NCBI GenBank assembly: GCA_011523315.1 | Contig: WTHE01000538.1 | Location: 1-7,154 of the forward strand | Reading direction: 5' to 3' | DNA: 7,154 nucleotides | Source: Candidatus Binatota bacterium | GTDB lineage: Bacteria; Desulfobacterota; Binatia; Bin18 | In this document: positions 1 to 6,784 of the stretch, piece by piece | How positions within the stretch are numbered: position 1 is the first letter of the stretch | How the letters are laid out: the number at the start of each line of letters is the position of its first letter | Translations under genes and position numbers: made by a program | The notes under the pieces: model-generated | The model's input: the letters and a program-made list of their open reading frames with translations, nothing else | The model's database searches: none | What the model was told of the DNA's origin: nothing

Positions 1-155
1 TTCTCGTCATCCGGGTAGCGGGACGGGTCACGCCCGGTGCCGGTCACCACCAGGTCGGCGCCCAGCTCGGCCAGGGCCACCGCAGCTGCCCGGCCAATGC
101 CGCGCAGACGCCCGGCGCCGGTGACAATTGCGACTTTTCCATCCAGTACGCCCAT
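1..155 (-). CDS. Short-chain dehydrogenase/reductase (SDR), N-terminal part, cut by window edge
   Basis: Only the first 51 residues are visible; the gene continues past position 1. The frame opens with ATG at 155-153 and reads MGVLDGKVAIVTGAG, then RLRGIGRAAAVALAELGADL and VVTGTGRD. This is the first beta-alpha-beta unit of an NAD(P)-binding Rossmann fold: hydrophobic strand, glycine-rich loop (Thr12-Gly13 to Gly19-Ile20-Gly21), helix, then a second strand. The loop is two residues longer than the usual TGxxxGIG. An AGGAG lies 3 nt before the ATG, a rather short spacing. The gene starts 35 nt after the stop of the dienelactone-hydrolase-like gene on the same strand, so the two are probably one transcript. 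The family reduces or oxidises alcohol/carbonyl groups with NAD(P)H in the cytoplasm. The substrate cannot be inferred because the Ser-Tyr-Lys catalytic region lies outside the window. The SDR call is strong; anything finer is open. Confidence 0.85.
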   Translation of the reverse strand, partial: MGVLDGKVAIVTGAGRLRGIGRAAAVALAELGADLVVTGTGRDPSRYPDDE

Positions 156-190
156 ACGCTCCTCGCTCAATCGGGCTGATGGCAGCCGTC

Positions 191-931
191 TCAGCCGGCC
201 AGCTCGGCCGCAAACAGGGCCGTGACCCGCTCCCAGGCGTCCGCAGCCGCCTCGGTGTTGTACGAGCCACGCTGGTCGCAGAAAAAGCCGTGCTCGGCGC
301 CCAGATAGACCACGACCTCATGGGCGATGTTGTGCGTGTTCAACTCGGCCCGGATGGCGTCCACCTGATCCAGCGGAATGGCGGCATCCTTTTCGCCAAA
401 CAGACACACAATCCTGCCGCCGATCTTGCCCGTCCGGCTCAGGGTGGACGGCCCGCCGCCAAAGCCCTGCGGCCCGGCAATCCCGCCGCCATAAAAGCTG
501 GCCGCAGCTTTGACATCCGTCTCACACGCCGTCAGATAGGTCATATGGCCGCCGACACAAAAGCCGATCGCCCCAATCCGGTCGCCCTGCACATAGTTCT
601 GGCGCTTGAGAAACGAGAGGCTGGCCCGGGCGTCGGCAATCATTTCGTCGGCCTGGAGCTGGTTGAGCAGCTTGATGCCCTCGGTTATGCCGGTCTCGTC
701 ATAGCCGTACTCCACGCCGGGTCCGGTGCGGTGGAAAAAGTCCGGCGCCAGCGCAACATAGCCCTCGGCCGCGACGCGCTCGGTGACCGCACGAATGTGT
801 GAGTTGACCCCGAAGATTTCCATAAACACCACGACCGCCGGATGCGTCCCCGACGCGCTGGGTCGGGCCAGATAGGCGCCCATGGTCTGGGTATCAACGG
901 TAACATTTACGCGCTCGGTGGTAATCTCCAT
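191..931 (-). CDS. Dienelactone hydrolase family protein
   Basis: A 246-residue alpha/beta-hydrolase-fold protein of the carboxymethylenebutenolidase (DLH) type, near the usual family length of about 235-250. The expected residues are in the expected order: Glu38 in FMEIFGVN, nucleophile Cys125 in IGFCVGGH (Cys replacing the usual Ser of the nucleophile elbow), Asp182 in LFGEKDAAIP and His214 in GAEHGFFC. YGGGIAG at 147-153 is also typical. Classical members open the lactone ring of dienelactone to maleylacetate in chloroaromatic breakdown, but most family members have unknown esters or lactones as substrates, so only the family is claimed. No signal peptide is seen; it is probably cytoplasmic. 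The frame is open further upstream, to 1114, but ATG 931-929 is chosen because AGGAGG lies 6 nt before it and homology-like sequence begins there. It leads an apparent operon with the SDR gene and is divergent from the alpha/beta hydrolase at 1095. Confidence 0.92.
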   Translation of the reverse strand: MEITTERVNVTVDTQTMGAYLARPSASGTHPAVVVFMEIFGVNSHIRAVTERVAAEGYVALAPDFFHRTGPGVEYGYDETGITEGIKLLNQLQADEMIADARASLSFLKRQNYVQGDRIGAIGFCVGGHMTYLTACETDVKAAASFYGGGIAGPQGFGGGPSTLSRTGKIGGRIVCLFGEKDAAIPLDQVDAIRAELNTHNIAHEVVVYLGAEHGFFCDQRGSYNTEAAADAWERVTALFAAELAG

Positions 932-982
932 GCTGTCCCTCCTGAGAAAAATGCGGACAAGAACGTCAAGCCGGCAGGCCCT

Positions 983-1011
983 TTTCTCACACTCTGCCGT
1001 GGCTGTGTCAA
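983..1011 (-). promoter_or_regulatory. Candidate sigma70-type promoter for the dienelactone hydrolase-SDR unit
   Basis: On the minus strand a perfect TTGACA (1011-1006) is followed after 17 nt by GAGAAA (988-983), preceded by TGT, an extended -10 arrangement. The -35 is excellent, but the -10 matches TATAAT at only three positions. Transcription would start near 976 and leave a leader of about 45 nt before the ATG at 931. Location and spacing support the call; the poor -10 and the unknown host sigma factor weaken it. Confidence 0.35.
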
Positions 1012-1042
1012 GACGCCCGGCGGCCGCTTGGCTTTGGCACAG
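1003..1042. repeat. Imperfect inverted repeat between divergent promoters, possible operator
   Basis: CTGTGTCAA (1003-1011) and TTGGCACAG (1034-1042) are reverse complements at 8 of 9 positions, with 22 nt between the arms. The centre holds the 8-bp palindrome GCGGCCGC (1020-1027). The left arm covers the minus-strand -35 box, and the right arm starts just after the candidate plus-strand -35. Arm centres are 31 nt apart, close to three helical turns, which would suit a dimeric regulator controlling both directions. No regulator gene is visible in the window. A chance match in GC-rich DNA cannot be excluded. Confidence 0.3.
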
Positions 1043-1055
1043 GCGGTGTGATAAA
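1028..1055 (+). promoter_or_regulatory. Candidate promoter for the alpha/beta hydrolase
   Basis: TTGGCT (1028-1033) matches the -35 consensus at four of six positions. After a 16-nt spacer comes GATAAA (1050-1055), four of six against TATAAT, preceded by TGT as an extended -10. Transcription would begin near 1062, about 33 nt before the start codon. The layout mirrors the opposing candidate promoter, with 16 nt between the two -35 boxes. This is a visual match only. Confidence 0.3.
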
Positions 1056-1094
1056 GGAGGGGCACTTTTTTGCACCCATAAGGAGGATTGGCGT

Positions 1095-1892
1095 ATGCCC
1101 CATATCCAGCGCAACGGCGTGAACGTGTACTATGAGAGCCACGGTCAGGGAACCCCGATCGTGTTTTTGCACCCCTTCTCGACCAACGGCAACATCTGGT
1201 ACTTCCAGACCTATACCTTTGCCCAGGAGTATCAGTGCGTCACCATTGACCACCGCGGCCACGGCCGCTCGGACAAGCCTGAGCAGGGCTATGCCATGAG
1301 CGAAATGGCGGCCGATGTAGCGGCGGTGCTTGACCAGCTCAAGCTCGACAAAGCCGTCCTGGTCGGCAACTCGATCGGGGGCATGATCGCCATGCAGTTC
1401 AACCTGGATTTTCCCGACCGGGTCTTGGCCAATGTGATTGTCAGCAGCGGCACAAATATGTCCGCCGGCATGCCGCCCGAAGCCGGCCAGGCGTTTCAGG
1501 ACGACCTCACCGGCGCCTTCAGCGGCCTGATGGAAGGCGCGGTGGCGGCCAAGACCAAGCGCGAGCGGCCCGAGGTGCTTGATCTGGTCAAGGCCAAGTT
1601 CATGGTGGACGACAACTTTCCCAAGCACGTCTTCTTTGCCTCGGCCAGCGATCCCAACGGAGTCTTCAACTGGAACATCTCGGAGCGGCTCGGGACTATC
1701 ACCAAGCCGACCCAGATCTACGCCGGCAGGGAAGATCAGGCCACCACAGTCGAGGTCAATCAGTTCCTGGCCGATCATATCCCGAATGCCCAGATCAAGG
1801 TGCTCGACGACGTGGGTCACTTCTATCAGCTCGAAAAACCGGCCGACTTTAACGCCGACCTGCGCGGTTTTCTGAAGCAGACCGTGGCCTGA
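1095..1892 (+). CDS. Alpha/beta-fold hydrolase
   Basis: A 265-residue single-domain hydrolase. The N-terminal strand region leads into FLHPF (24-28), whose HP supplies the oxyanion-hole segment. IDHRGHGRSDKP (51-62) is the typical strand-4 loop, GNSIGG (91-96) is the nucleophile elbow with Ser93, Asp214 lies in AGREDQATT, and His242 lies in VGHFYQLEKP. The complete Ser-Asp-His triad and the DHRGHGRS signature place it with the RsbQ/3-oxoadipate enol-lactonase/BPHL-like esterase group. A cap of about 75 residues (roughly 122-200) separates the core halves. The substrate is unknown; enol-lactones, esters or C-C hydrolase substrates are all possible. No export signal is seen. The frame extends upstream to 882, but ATG 1095 is preferred: AGGAGG at 1081-1086 sits 8 nt before it and family sequence starts there. 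The gene appears monocistronic, is divergent from the dienelactone hydrolase gene and is followed by a hairpin terminator. Confidence 0.93.
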   Translation: MPHIQRNGVNVYYESHGQGTPIVFLHPFSTNGNIWYFQTYTFAQEYQCVTIDHRGHGRSDKPEQGYAMSEMAADVAAVLDQLKLDKAVLVGNSIGGMIAMQFNLDFPDRVLANVIVSSGTNMSAGMPPEAGQAFQDDLTGAFSGLMEGAVAAKTKRERPEVLDLVKAKFMVDDNFPKHVFFASASDPNGVFNWNISERLGTITKPTQIYAGREDQATTVEVNQFLADHIPNAQIKVLDDVGHFYQLEKPADFNADLRGFLKQTVA

Positions 1893-1921
1893 GCGACCGC
1901 CGTCCGGGCCTATCGAACCGG

Positions 1922-1951
1922 GGTGGGGAAGCCGGCTGGCGCTTCCCCACC
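1922..1951 (+). terminator. Probable rho-independent terminator after the alpha/beta hydrolase
   Basis: An 11-bp perfect stem, GGTGGGGAAGC (1922-1932) with GCTTCCCCACC (1941-1951), closes an 8-nt loop. It starts 30 nt after the hydrolase stop codon. The following sequence is pyrimidine-rich with scattered T runs (tgtctttatctt) rather than a clean U tract, so termination may be partial. The rest of the 158-nt gap to the ligase start shows only a weak promoter match. Confidence 0.65.
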
Positions 1952-2050
1952 TCCCTGTCTTTATCTTCCCCGCGATCTTCCGCAGCGGCTGGCCTTTGCC
2001 CGCCGCTTGGTCTATTGTCCCAGCCAGCACCCCATGGCACAGGAAGCAGC

Positions 2051-3856
2051 ATGACAATCACCTCTCTTGCCACCCTGGTCCTGGACCGAGCCGAGCGCCA
2101 CCCTTCCCGCCGCGTTTTTCAGCGTAAACGTCGCGAGCAGTGGGAAGACCTCTCGTGGCAACAGCTGGCCGACCAGATCGTTTCCGCCGCCCACGGCCTG
2201 GCGGCCCTGGGCTTCAAGGCCGGGGATCGTCTGGCCCTGCTGGCCGAGAACCAGCCCGAGTGGCCGATCATGGATCTGGCCTGCCTGTACCTGGGCGGCG
2301 TCGATGTGCCGCTCTACCTGTCCAGTCCCGGCCAGGACGTGGCCTATATTCTCAAGGACTCCGGCGCCAGCTTTATTGCCGTGTCCGGCCGCGGCCAGCT
2401 CGACAAGGTCCGGCGCATCGCCCCCGACCTGCCCCAGCTGTCGCACATCATCGCCCTCGACTCCGAGGACCAGCCGCTCGACTCCGGGTCGCTCACCGGC
2501 TGCCGTTTTGCTGAACTGCTGGCACTCGGAGAGCGGCAGTCCGACCGACGCCAGCCGGTTGCCGACCCCGGGCTGGCGACGATCATCTACACCTCGGGCA
2601 CGACCGGTTTTCCCAAGGGCGTCATGCTGAGCCACCGCAACATGCTGAGCAATGTGCACGACGCGCCTCGGGTTCTGCCGCTGGGCGCGGACGATGTATC
2701 GCTGTCTTTCCTGCCCCTGTCGCACGGGTTTGAGCGCACGACCGGGCTCTACACGCCGCTGTCGGTTGGCGGCAGCATCGCCTACGGCGGCGGAACGGTC
2801 AGCCTGCTCAGAGACTTGGCCGAGGTCAGACCGACGGTCCTGTGCTGTGTGCCGCGCGTGCTGGAGCTGGTCTATCGCCGCGTCCTCGGCGAGCGGGAAA
2901 GCGCCGGCTTTGCCAAGCGGCAGCTGCTGGACTGGGCGCTGGCCCTGGGCAAGTCGGTCGGCACCAGACGGGTGGAGGAACGGGCGATTCCGCCCCTGCA
3001 CCGGCTGCAACTCCAGCTCATCGACCGCATCGTGTTTCAGAAACTGCGCCACACCCTGGGCGGACGGATCCGCTTTCTGGTCTCAGGCGGGGCGCCGCTC
3101 AACGCCGAGATCGCCCGCTTCTTTTATGGGATCGGCATCACCGTGTATGAGGGCTACGGCTTGACCGAAGCCGGGCCGGTCATCTCGTGCAACCGGCCGG
3201 GCCAGACCCGTCTTGGCACAGTCGGCATCGCCCTGCCGCAGGTCGAGGTCAAAATCGACCCCGATGGTGAGATCTGCGCCCGTGGCCCGAACATCATGGA
3301 TGGTTATTATCAACGCCCCGAGGACACTGCGGCCGTCCTCGACGCCGACGGGTGGTTGCATACGGGTGACGTGGGGACCACTGATGGCGATGGCTTCATC
3401 ACCATCACCGACCGCAAAAAGGATCTGATCATCACCGACTCGGGTGAGAATATCGCGCCCCAGCCGATTGAGGGCGCCCTCAAACAGGACCCGCTGATCG
3501 AAGAAGCCTGTCTCATCGGTGATAAACGACCGTTTGTCACCGCCCTGCTCGTCCCCAACCAAGCCCTGGTCGAGACCCTGGCACGCAAGAACGGCGTGTC
3601 GGGCGACTGGCAGACCGTCCTCAGCCACCAGACCGTCCAGGGCCTGTTCCGCGACCGGGTGAACACCGTCAATAAAACCCTGCCAACCCCGGCCCGGATC
3701 CGCCAGTTCCGCGTCCTCGACCAACCCTTTTCCCAGGACCGGGGAGAGCTGACGCCAACCATGAAGGTCAGACGCCGCCACGTCCTGGAAACCCGCCAGG
3801 AGCAGATTGCAGCCATGTACCCCGCCCCCGGTCCTTCCTCGGCCGTCTCGTGCTAG
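2051..3856 (+). CDS. Long-chain fatty-acid--CoA ligase (AMP-dependent synthetase, FadD15-like)
   Basis: A 601-residue adenylate-forming enzyme that should activate a fatty acid with ATP to an acyl-adenylate and then to acyl-CoA. Motifs in order: P-loop IIYTSGTTGFPKG (178-190); SFLPLSHGFERTTG (219-232), typical of long-chain ligases; VSGGAPL (344-350); YEGYGLTE (366-373), adenine and substrate binding; GWLHTGD (434-440) with the ribose-binding Asp; hinge and linker DRKKDLIITDSGENIAPQPIE (454-474); and LTPTMKVRR (567-575) with the adenylation Lys572. Length and the LTPT-K-RR ending match FadD15/LACS-type rather than the shorter CaiC or FadD types. No transmembrane helix is evident; it is probably cytosolic or peripheral at the membrane. 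ATG 2051 has AGGA 6 nt upstream; a TTG in frame at 2015 is less convincing. Its stop codon overlaps the ribosome binding site of the next gene. Chain-length preference cannot be read from sequence. Confidence 0.95.
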   Translation: MTITSLATLVLDRAERHPSRRVFQRKRREQWEDLSWQQLADQIVSAAHGLAALGFKAGDRLALLAENQPEWPIMDLACLYLGGVDVPLYLSSPGQDVAYILKDSGASFIAVSGRGQLDKVRRIAPDLPQLSHIIALDSEDQPLDSGSLTGCRFAELLALGERQSDRRQPVADPGLATIIYTSGTTGFPKGVMLSHRNMLSNVHDAPRVLPLGADDVSLSFLPLSHGFERTTGLYTPLSVGGSIAYGGGTVSLLRDLAEVRPTVLCCVPRVLELVYRRVLGERESAGFAKRQLLDWALALGKSVGTRRVEERAIPPLHRLQLQLIDRIVFQKLRHTLGGRIRFLVSGGAPLNAEIARFFYGIGITVYEGYGLTEAGPVISCNRPGQTRLGTVGIALPQVEVKIDPDGEICARGPNIMDGYYQRPEDTAAVLDADGWLHTGDVGTTDGDGFITITDRKKDLIITDSGENIAPQPIEGALKQDPLIEEACLIGDKRPFVTALLVPNQALVETLARKNGVSGDWQTVLSHQTVQGLFRDRVNTVNKTLPTPARIRQFRVLDQPFSQDRGELTPTMKVRRRHVLETRQEQIAAMYPAPGPSSAVSC

Positions 3857-3859
3857 GAG
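3855..3859 (+). promoter_or_regulatory. Ribosome binding site overlapping the ligase stop codon
   Basis: AGGAG overlaps the TAG stop of the ligase and lies 12 nt before ATG 3872, longer than ideal. This arrangement suggests translational coupling of the ligase and the ATPase. The long spacer also leaves open an internal start at ATG 3959, which is preceded by a weaker GGGAA (3944-3948). Confidence 0.45.
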
Positions 3860-3871
3860 CCGCGCCCAGAC

Positions 3872-5479
3872 ATGACACGCCCCGAACCCGCCGCCCATGA
3901 CGACGGTGCAGCCCACACCGCGTCGTTGCCGGACGTCGAGTGCGGGAAGCCATCCGCGATGTCTTCGGCAGTGGTGGAAAACCTCGACCTCCTGCTCGAT
4001 GTCCTGCCGGCCGAAGTCCGCGACGCCCTGATCGACGAGTCCGGCCTTGAGAACCTGCTCGAAGTCATCCTCGACCTTGGACGCCAGCCCGAGGCCCGCT
4101 ACCTCGACAAGACCCGCTTCCTGCTCAATGCGCCGGTCAGCCACGACGACATCGCCTTTACCGTGAGCCGGGTCGGCATGTTCACCCACGACAACCGGGC
4201 CGGCATTCCGCGCACCCTGCATCGCATTTCGGCCATCCGCAACCGGACCGGAGAAGCCATCGGTCTCACCTGTCGGGTCGGCCGGGCGGTCTTCGGCACG
4301 GTGCGGATTGTCAAAGACCTGATCACCGAAGACAAAAAGAGCATCCTGCTGCTCGGCCCGCCCGGGGTGGGCAAAACGACCCTGCTGCGCGAGGCCGCCC
4401 GGGTTCTGGCCGATGAGGCGGACAAGCGGGTCATTGTGGTCGATACCTCAAACGAGATTGCCGGCGACGGGGATATCCCGCATTCCGGGATCGGCCGAGC
4501 ACGGCGCATGCAGGTGCCCTCGCCCAACCTGCAGCACCAGGTCATGATCGAGGCGGTCGAAAACCACATGCCCGAGGTCATTGTGGTTGATGAGATCGGG
4601 ACCGAGGCTGAAGCCGACGCGGCCCGCACGATTGCCGAGCGGGGCGTGCGGCTGATTGCCACGGCCCACGGCAGCGAACTGGAGAATCTGATCCAAAACC
4701 CGACCCTGGCCGATCTCATCGGCGGCATACAGTCCGTCACCCTGGGTGATATGGAGGCCCGGCGGCGCGGGACCCAGAAAACGGTCCTGGAACGCAAAGC
4801 CCCGCCGACATTCGACGTGCTGATCGAAATCCACGACCGGTCGCATTTTGCGATTCATCCCGAGGTAACGGCTGCGGTGGACGGCTTTTTGCGCGGCCGC
4901 CCGCCTGCGGTCGAGCGACGCACCCGGCTCGACGACGGCCAGATTGAGGTTCGCCCGGCCGAGCCCCCGCCGGAGCCTCTCGATCCGGCTGTGGACGCTT
5001 CGCCCTACCAGGCTACGCCGGGCAAACCGCTGCGTATCTTTCCCTACGGAGTGAACCGCCATCGCCTGGAACAGGCCATCCGTGACCTGAACGCCCCGGC
5101 CCGGCTCGTCCCCCAGGCCAATCAGGCCGATGTCGTGCTCACCGTCAAAGGCCAGCTCAAACGCCAACCCAAGGAACTGCGTCTGCTCGTCAGCCACGGC
5201 CTGCCGCTGTATACCCTGCGCAGCGATACGCTGGTCCAGATGGGCAAGTTTCTGCGCGATCAGCTGGCCGCCGCCTTTCCCGAAGATCAGGCCGCCCTGA
5301 ATGAGGCCGAGGCCGTTGTGGAGCAAGTTCTGGAGCACAAACGGGCGCGCGAACTCTCGCCCCAGATCCCCCGCCTGCGACGCTTGCAGCACGAGCTGGT
5401 GAAAAGCTACGGCCTGCGCTCCAAGAGCGAGGGCGAAGACCCGTTTCGGCGCCTGGTCGTCTATCCGAACGGAGAGTAG
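3872..5479 (+). CDS. R3H domain-containing AAA ATPase (Ycf45-like)
   Basis: A 535-residue protein with the full Ycf45/R3H-ATPase layout. Residues 35-150 form the family-specific N-terminal region, including DNRAGIPRTLHRISAIRNR and GLTCRVGRAVFG. An AAA-type ATPase follows: Walker A GPPGVGKTT (162-170), DTSNEIAGDGD (191-201), RARRMQVP and LQHQVMIEAVENHMPE (209-235), Walker B VIVVDEIG (236-243) and TAHG (264-267). The ATPase core resembles SpoIIIAA and secretion ATPases. A proline-rich linker (361-386) precedes a small alpha/beta region (387-465) starting FPYGVNRHRLEQ. The C-terminal R3H domain has Arg503-x3-His507 and GEDPFRRLVVYP (521-532), predicted to bind single-stranded nucleic acid. The family is known from cyanobacteria, plastids and other bacteria, and its cellular role is not established. 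The first 29 residues look nonconserved, so translation may really begin at Met30 (3959). The gene lies 15 nt after the ligase and is probably co-transcribed with it. Confidence 0.93.
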   Translation: MTRPEPAAHDDGAAHTASLPDVECGKPSAMSSAVVENLDLLLDVLPAEVRDALIDESGLENLLEVILDLGRQPEARYLDKTRFLLNAPVSHDDIAFTVSRVGMFTHDNRAGIPRTLHRISAIRNRTGEAIGLTCRVGRAVFGTVRIVKDLITEDKKSILLLGPPGVGKTTLLREAARVLADEADKRVIVVDTSNEIAGDGDIPHSGIGRARRMQVPSPNLQHQVMIEAVENHMPEVIVVDEIGTEAEADAARTIAERGVRLIATAHGSELENLIQNPTLADLIGGIQSVTLGDMEARRRGTQKTVLERKAPPTFDVLIEIHDRSHFAIHPEVTAAVDGFLRGRPPAVERRTRLDDGQIEVRPAEPPPEPLDPAVDASPYQATPGKPLRIFPYGVNRHRLEQAIRDLNAPARLVPQANQADVVLTVKGQLKRQPKELRLLVSHGLPLYTLRSDTLVQMGKFLRDQLAAAFPEDQAALNEAEAVVEQVLEHKRARELSPQIPRLRRLQHELVKSYGLRSKSEGEDPFRRLVVYPNGE

Positions 5480-5506
5480 AAAAGGGAAAGACCTCCGCCC
5501 ACCCGG

Positions 5507-5535
5507 ACTCCGATGCAGCCCGGATGGAACGGAGT
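5507..5535. terminator. Weak hairpin between convergent genes
   Basis: ACTCCG (5507-5512) can pair with CGGAGT (5530-5535) around a 17-nt loop inside the 75-nt gap between the convergent ATPase and thiolase genes. On the minus strand it is followed, after a G/C-rich stretch of about 17 nt, by TCTTTCCCTTTTC. The short stem and distant T tract make a functional terminator doubtful. Nothing else is seen in this gap. Confidence 0.18.
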
Positions 5536-5554
5536 GGAATACAGGGGAGACGGG

Positions 5555-6784
5555 CTAACGGCCGATGACCATGGCCACGCTGGTCGTGCCCGAGCCGCCG
5601 ATGTTCAGCGTCGCAATCTTCTGGGCGCCGTCAATCTGGTAGTCGCCGGCCTGCTCCGACACCTGCTTATAGGCGTCGAGCGCCTGACGGACGCCGGTCG
5701 CGCCAACTGGATGCCCGCAGCCAATCAGGCCACCGCTGGCGTTGACGGGCAGCTTGCCGCCAAACTCGATCACGCCCTCTTCAACCGCCTTCCACGACTC
5801 TCCGGGCTGGGTCAGGCCAAAGTGGTCAATCGCCATATACTCGGAGGTGGTGAAGCAGTCGTGGGTCTCGATGCCCTGGACACTCCAGGCATCCGGCAAC
5901 CCGGCCCGCTGAAAGGCATCGACAATCGCCTGGCGGGTGTGGGGCAGGACATATGGATTGTCCCGGCTCTCGGCGATCTTGGTGTCAAACTTGATCGGCG
6001 CGGTGTGATGGCCCCAGCCCAGCAGACGCGGGATCTGATCGACAGACAGGCCGTGGCGGTCGGCATATTTTTTGGCGAAGGCTTCTGAGGCCAGGAAAAT
6101 CGAGCTGGCCCCGTCCGTCACCTGGGAGCAGTCGCGCACCCGCAGCCGCCCGGCCACCGGATTGACGTATTTGCCCGAAGACAGATCCTGGCTCTCGTCC
6201 GGAAACCAGCCCCGGGTCTGGGCCTGCGGATTGCGGCGGGCGTTGGCGTAGTTGATCTCGGCGATCCGGGTCAGGTGTTCTTCTTTCAGACCGTAGCGTC
6301 CCTCATACACGTCGCCCAGCTGCCCGAACAGCTTGGGAAAGGCAAACGCCACGCCCTTGGCCTCCTGGTCGTACCAGGCTGCGGTGCCCAGAAAATCGCC
6401 ACCGGTGGCAGGATCGACCGTCTTCATCTGTTCCACCCCGACGATCAGCGCCAGGTCGTAGCGGCCGGCCTCAATCTCGGCCGAGGCCATGAGCATCGAG
6501 ACACTCCCGGAGGCGCAGGCGGCTTCGTGGCGCGAGGTCGGGATGCCGGACAGCGCGGGGTCGATCTCGGCCAGAAAAGCGCCCAAGTGGCCCTGCTTGC
6601 AGTACAGCTCGGCGGCAAAATTCCCGACGTGGGCGACATCCACATCCTGGGGCTCCAGCCCGGCTGCGGTGAACCCTTCGGAGACCGACTCGGTGATCAT
6701 CTCGACAATCGTCTGGCCTTCTTTCATCCAGTTGCGGGCAAAATCGGTCTGATAGCCGCCCAACACGTAAACCGGTGCACTCAT
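5555..6784 (-). CDS. Thiolase family protein (acetyl-CoA acetyltransferase, SCP2-thiolase type)
   Basis: A 409-residue thiolase-fold enzyme that should cleave 3-ketoacyl-CoA with CoA, or catalyse the reverse condensation. Nucleophile Cys90 lies in HEAACASGSVSM (86-97). GVEQMK is at 116-121. THDCFTTSEY (307-316) carries the HDCF motif that marks SCP2-type thiolases and replaces NEAF of classical FadA enzymes; His308 and Cys310 are the expected catalytic residues. NASGG (348-352) and GCGHPVGATG (355-364) supply His358. Length is normal for the group. Two ATGs stand in tandem at 6787 and 6784. AGGAGG is 3 nt before the first and 6 nt before the second, so 6784 is chosen, though 6787 is possible. 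The start overlaps the stop of the upstream ankyrin gene (TGATG, or ATGA for the first ATG). The small OB-fold/zinc-ribbon (DUF35) partner often found beside such thiolases is absent downstream, where the gene meets the convergent ATPase. The physiological substrate is unknown. Confidence 0.94.
   Translation of the reverse strand: MSAPVYVLGGYQTDFARNWMKEGQTIVEMITESVSEGFTAAGLEPQDVDVAHVGNFAAELYCKQGHLGAFLAEIDPALSGIPTSRHEAACASGSVSMLMASAEIEAGRYDLALIVGVEQMKTVDPATGGDFLGTAAWYDQEAKGVAFAFPKLFGQLGDVYEGRYGLKEEHLTRIAEINYANARRNPQAQTRGWFPDESQDLSSGKYVNPVAGRLRVRDCSQVTDGASSIFLASEAFAKKYADRHGLSVDQIPRLLGWGHHTAPIKFDTKIAESRDNPYVLPHTRQAIVDAFQRAGLPDAWSVQGIETHDCFTTSEYMAIDHFGLTQPGESWKAVEEGVIEFGGKLPVNASGGLIGCGHPVGATGVRQALDAYKQVSEQAGDYQIDGAQKIATLNIGGSGTTSVAMVIGR

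Noticed and set aside
128..802. Plus-strand 224-codon open frame opposite the dienelactone hydrolase and SDR start
   Set aside because: The minus-strand frame holds the complete catalytic set (Cys125, Asp182, His214); the plus-strand product resembles no family.
1058..1075. Sigma54-like GGGCAC-T-run-TTGCA upstream of the alpha/beta hydrolase
   Set aside because: The GG-to-GC distance fits only if shifted within a G run, and the implied transcription start would fall inside the Shine-Dalgarno at 1081-1086.
1990..2018. Possible promoter for the ligase (TGGCCT, 17 nt, TATTGT)
   Set aside because: The -35 matches only three of six positions and the -10 four of six; no better pair was found in the gap, so the ligase promoter stays unassigned.
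2015..2050. Upstream TTG start for the ligase adding 12 residues
   Set aside because: There is no good ribosome binding site before it, whereas ATG 2051 has AGGA at 6 nt and begins family-like sequence.
1008..5392. Long antisense open frames on the minus strand (1008-2057, 2012-3052, 3083-4222, 4448-5392)
   Set aside because: Each lies opposite a well-supported gene with intact family motifs. Their products show no recognisable domains, and long stop-free antisense frames are expected in GC-rich coding sequence.
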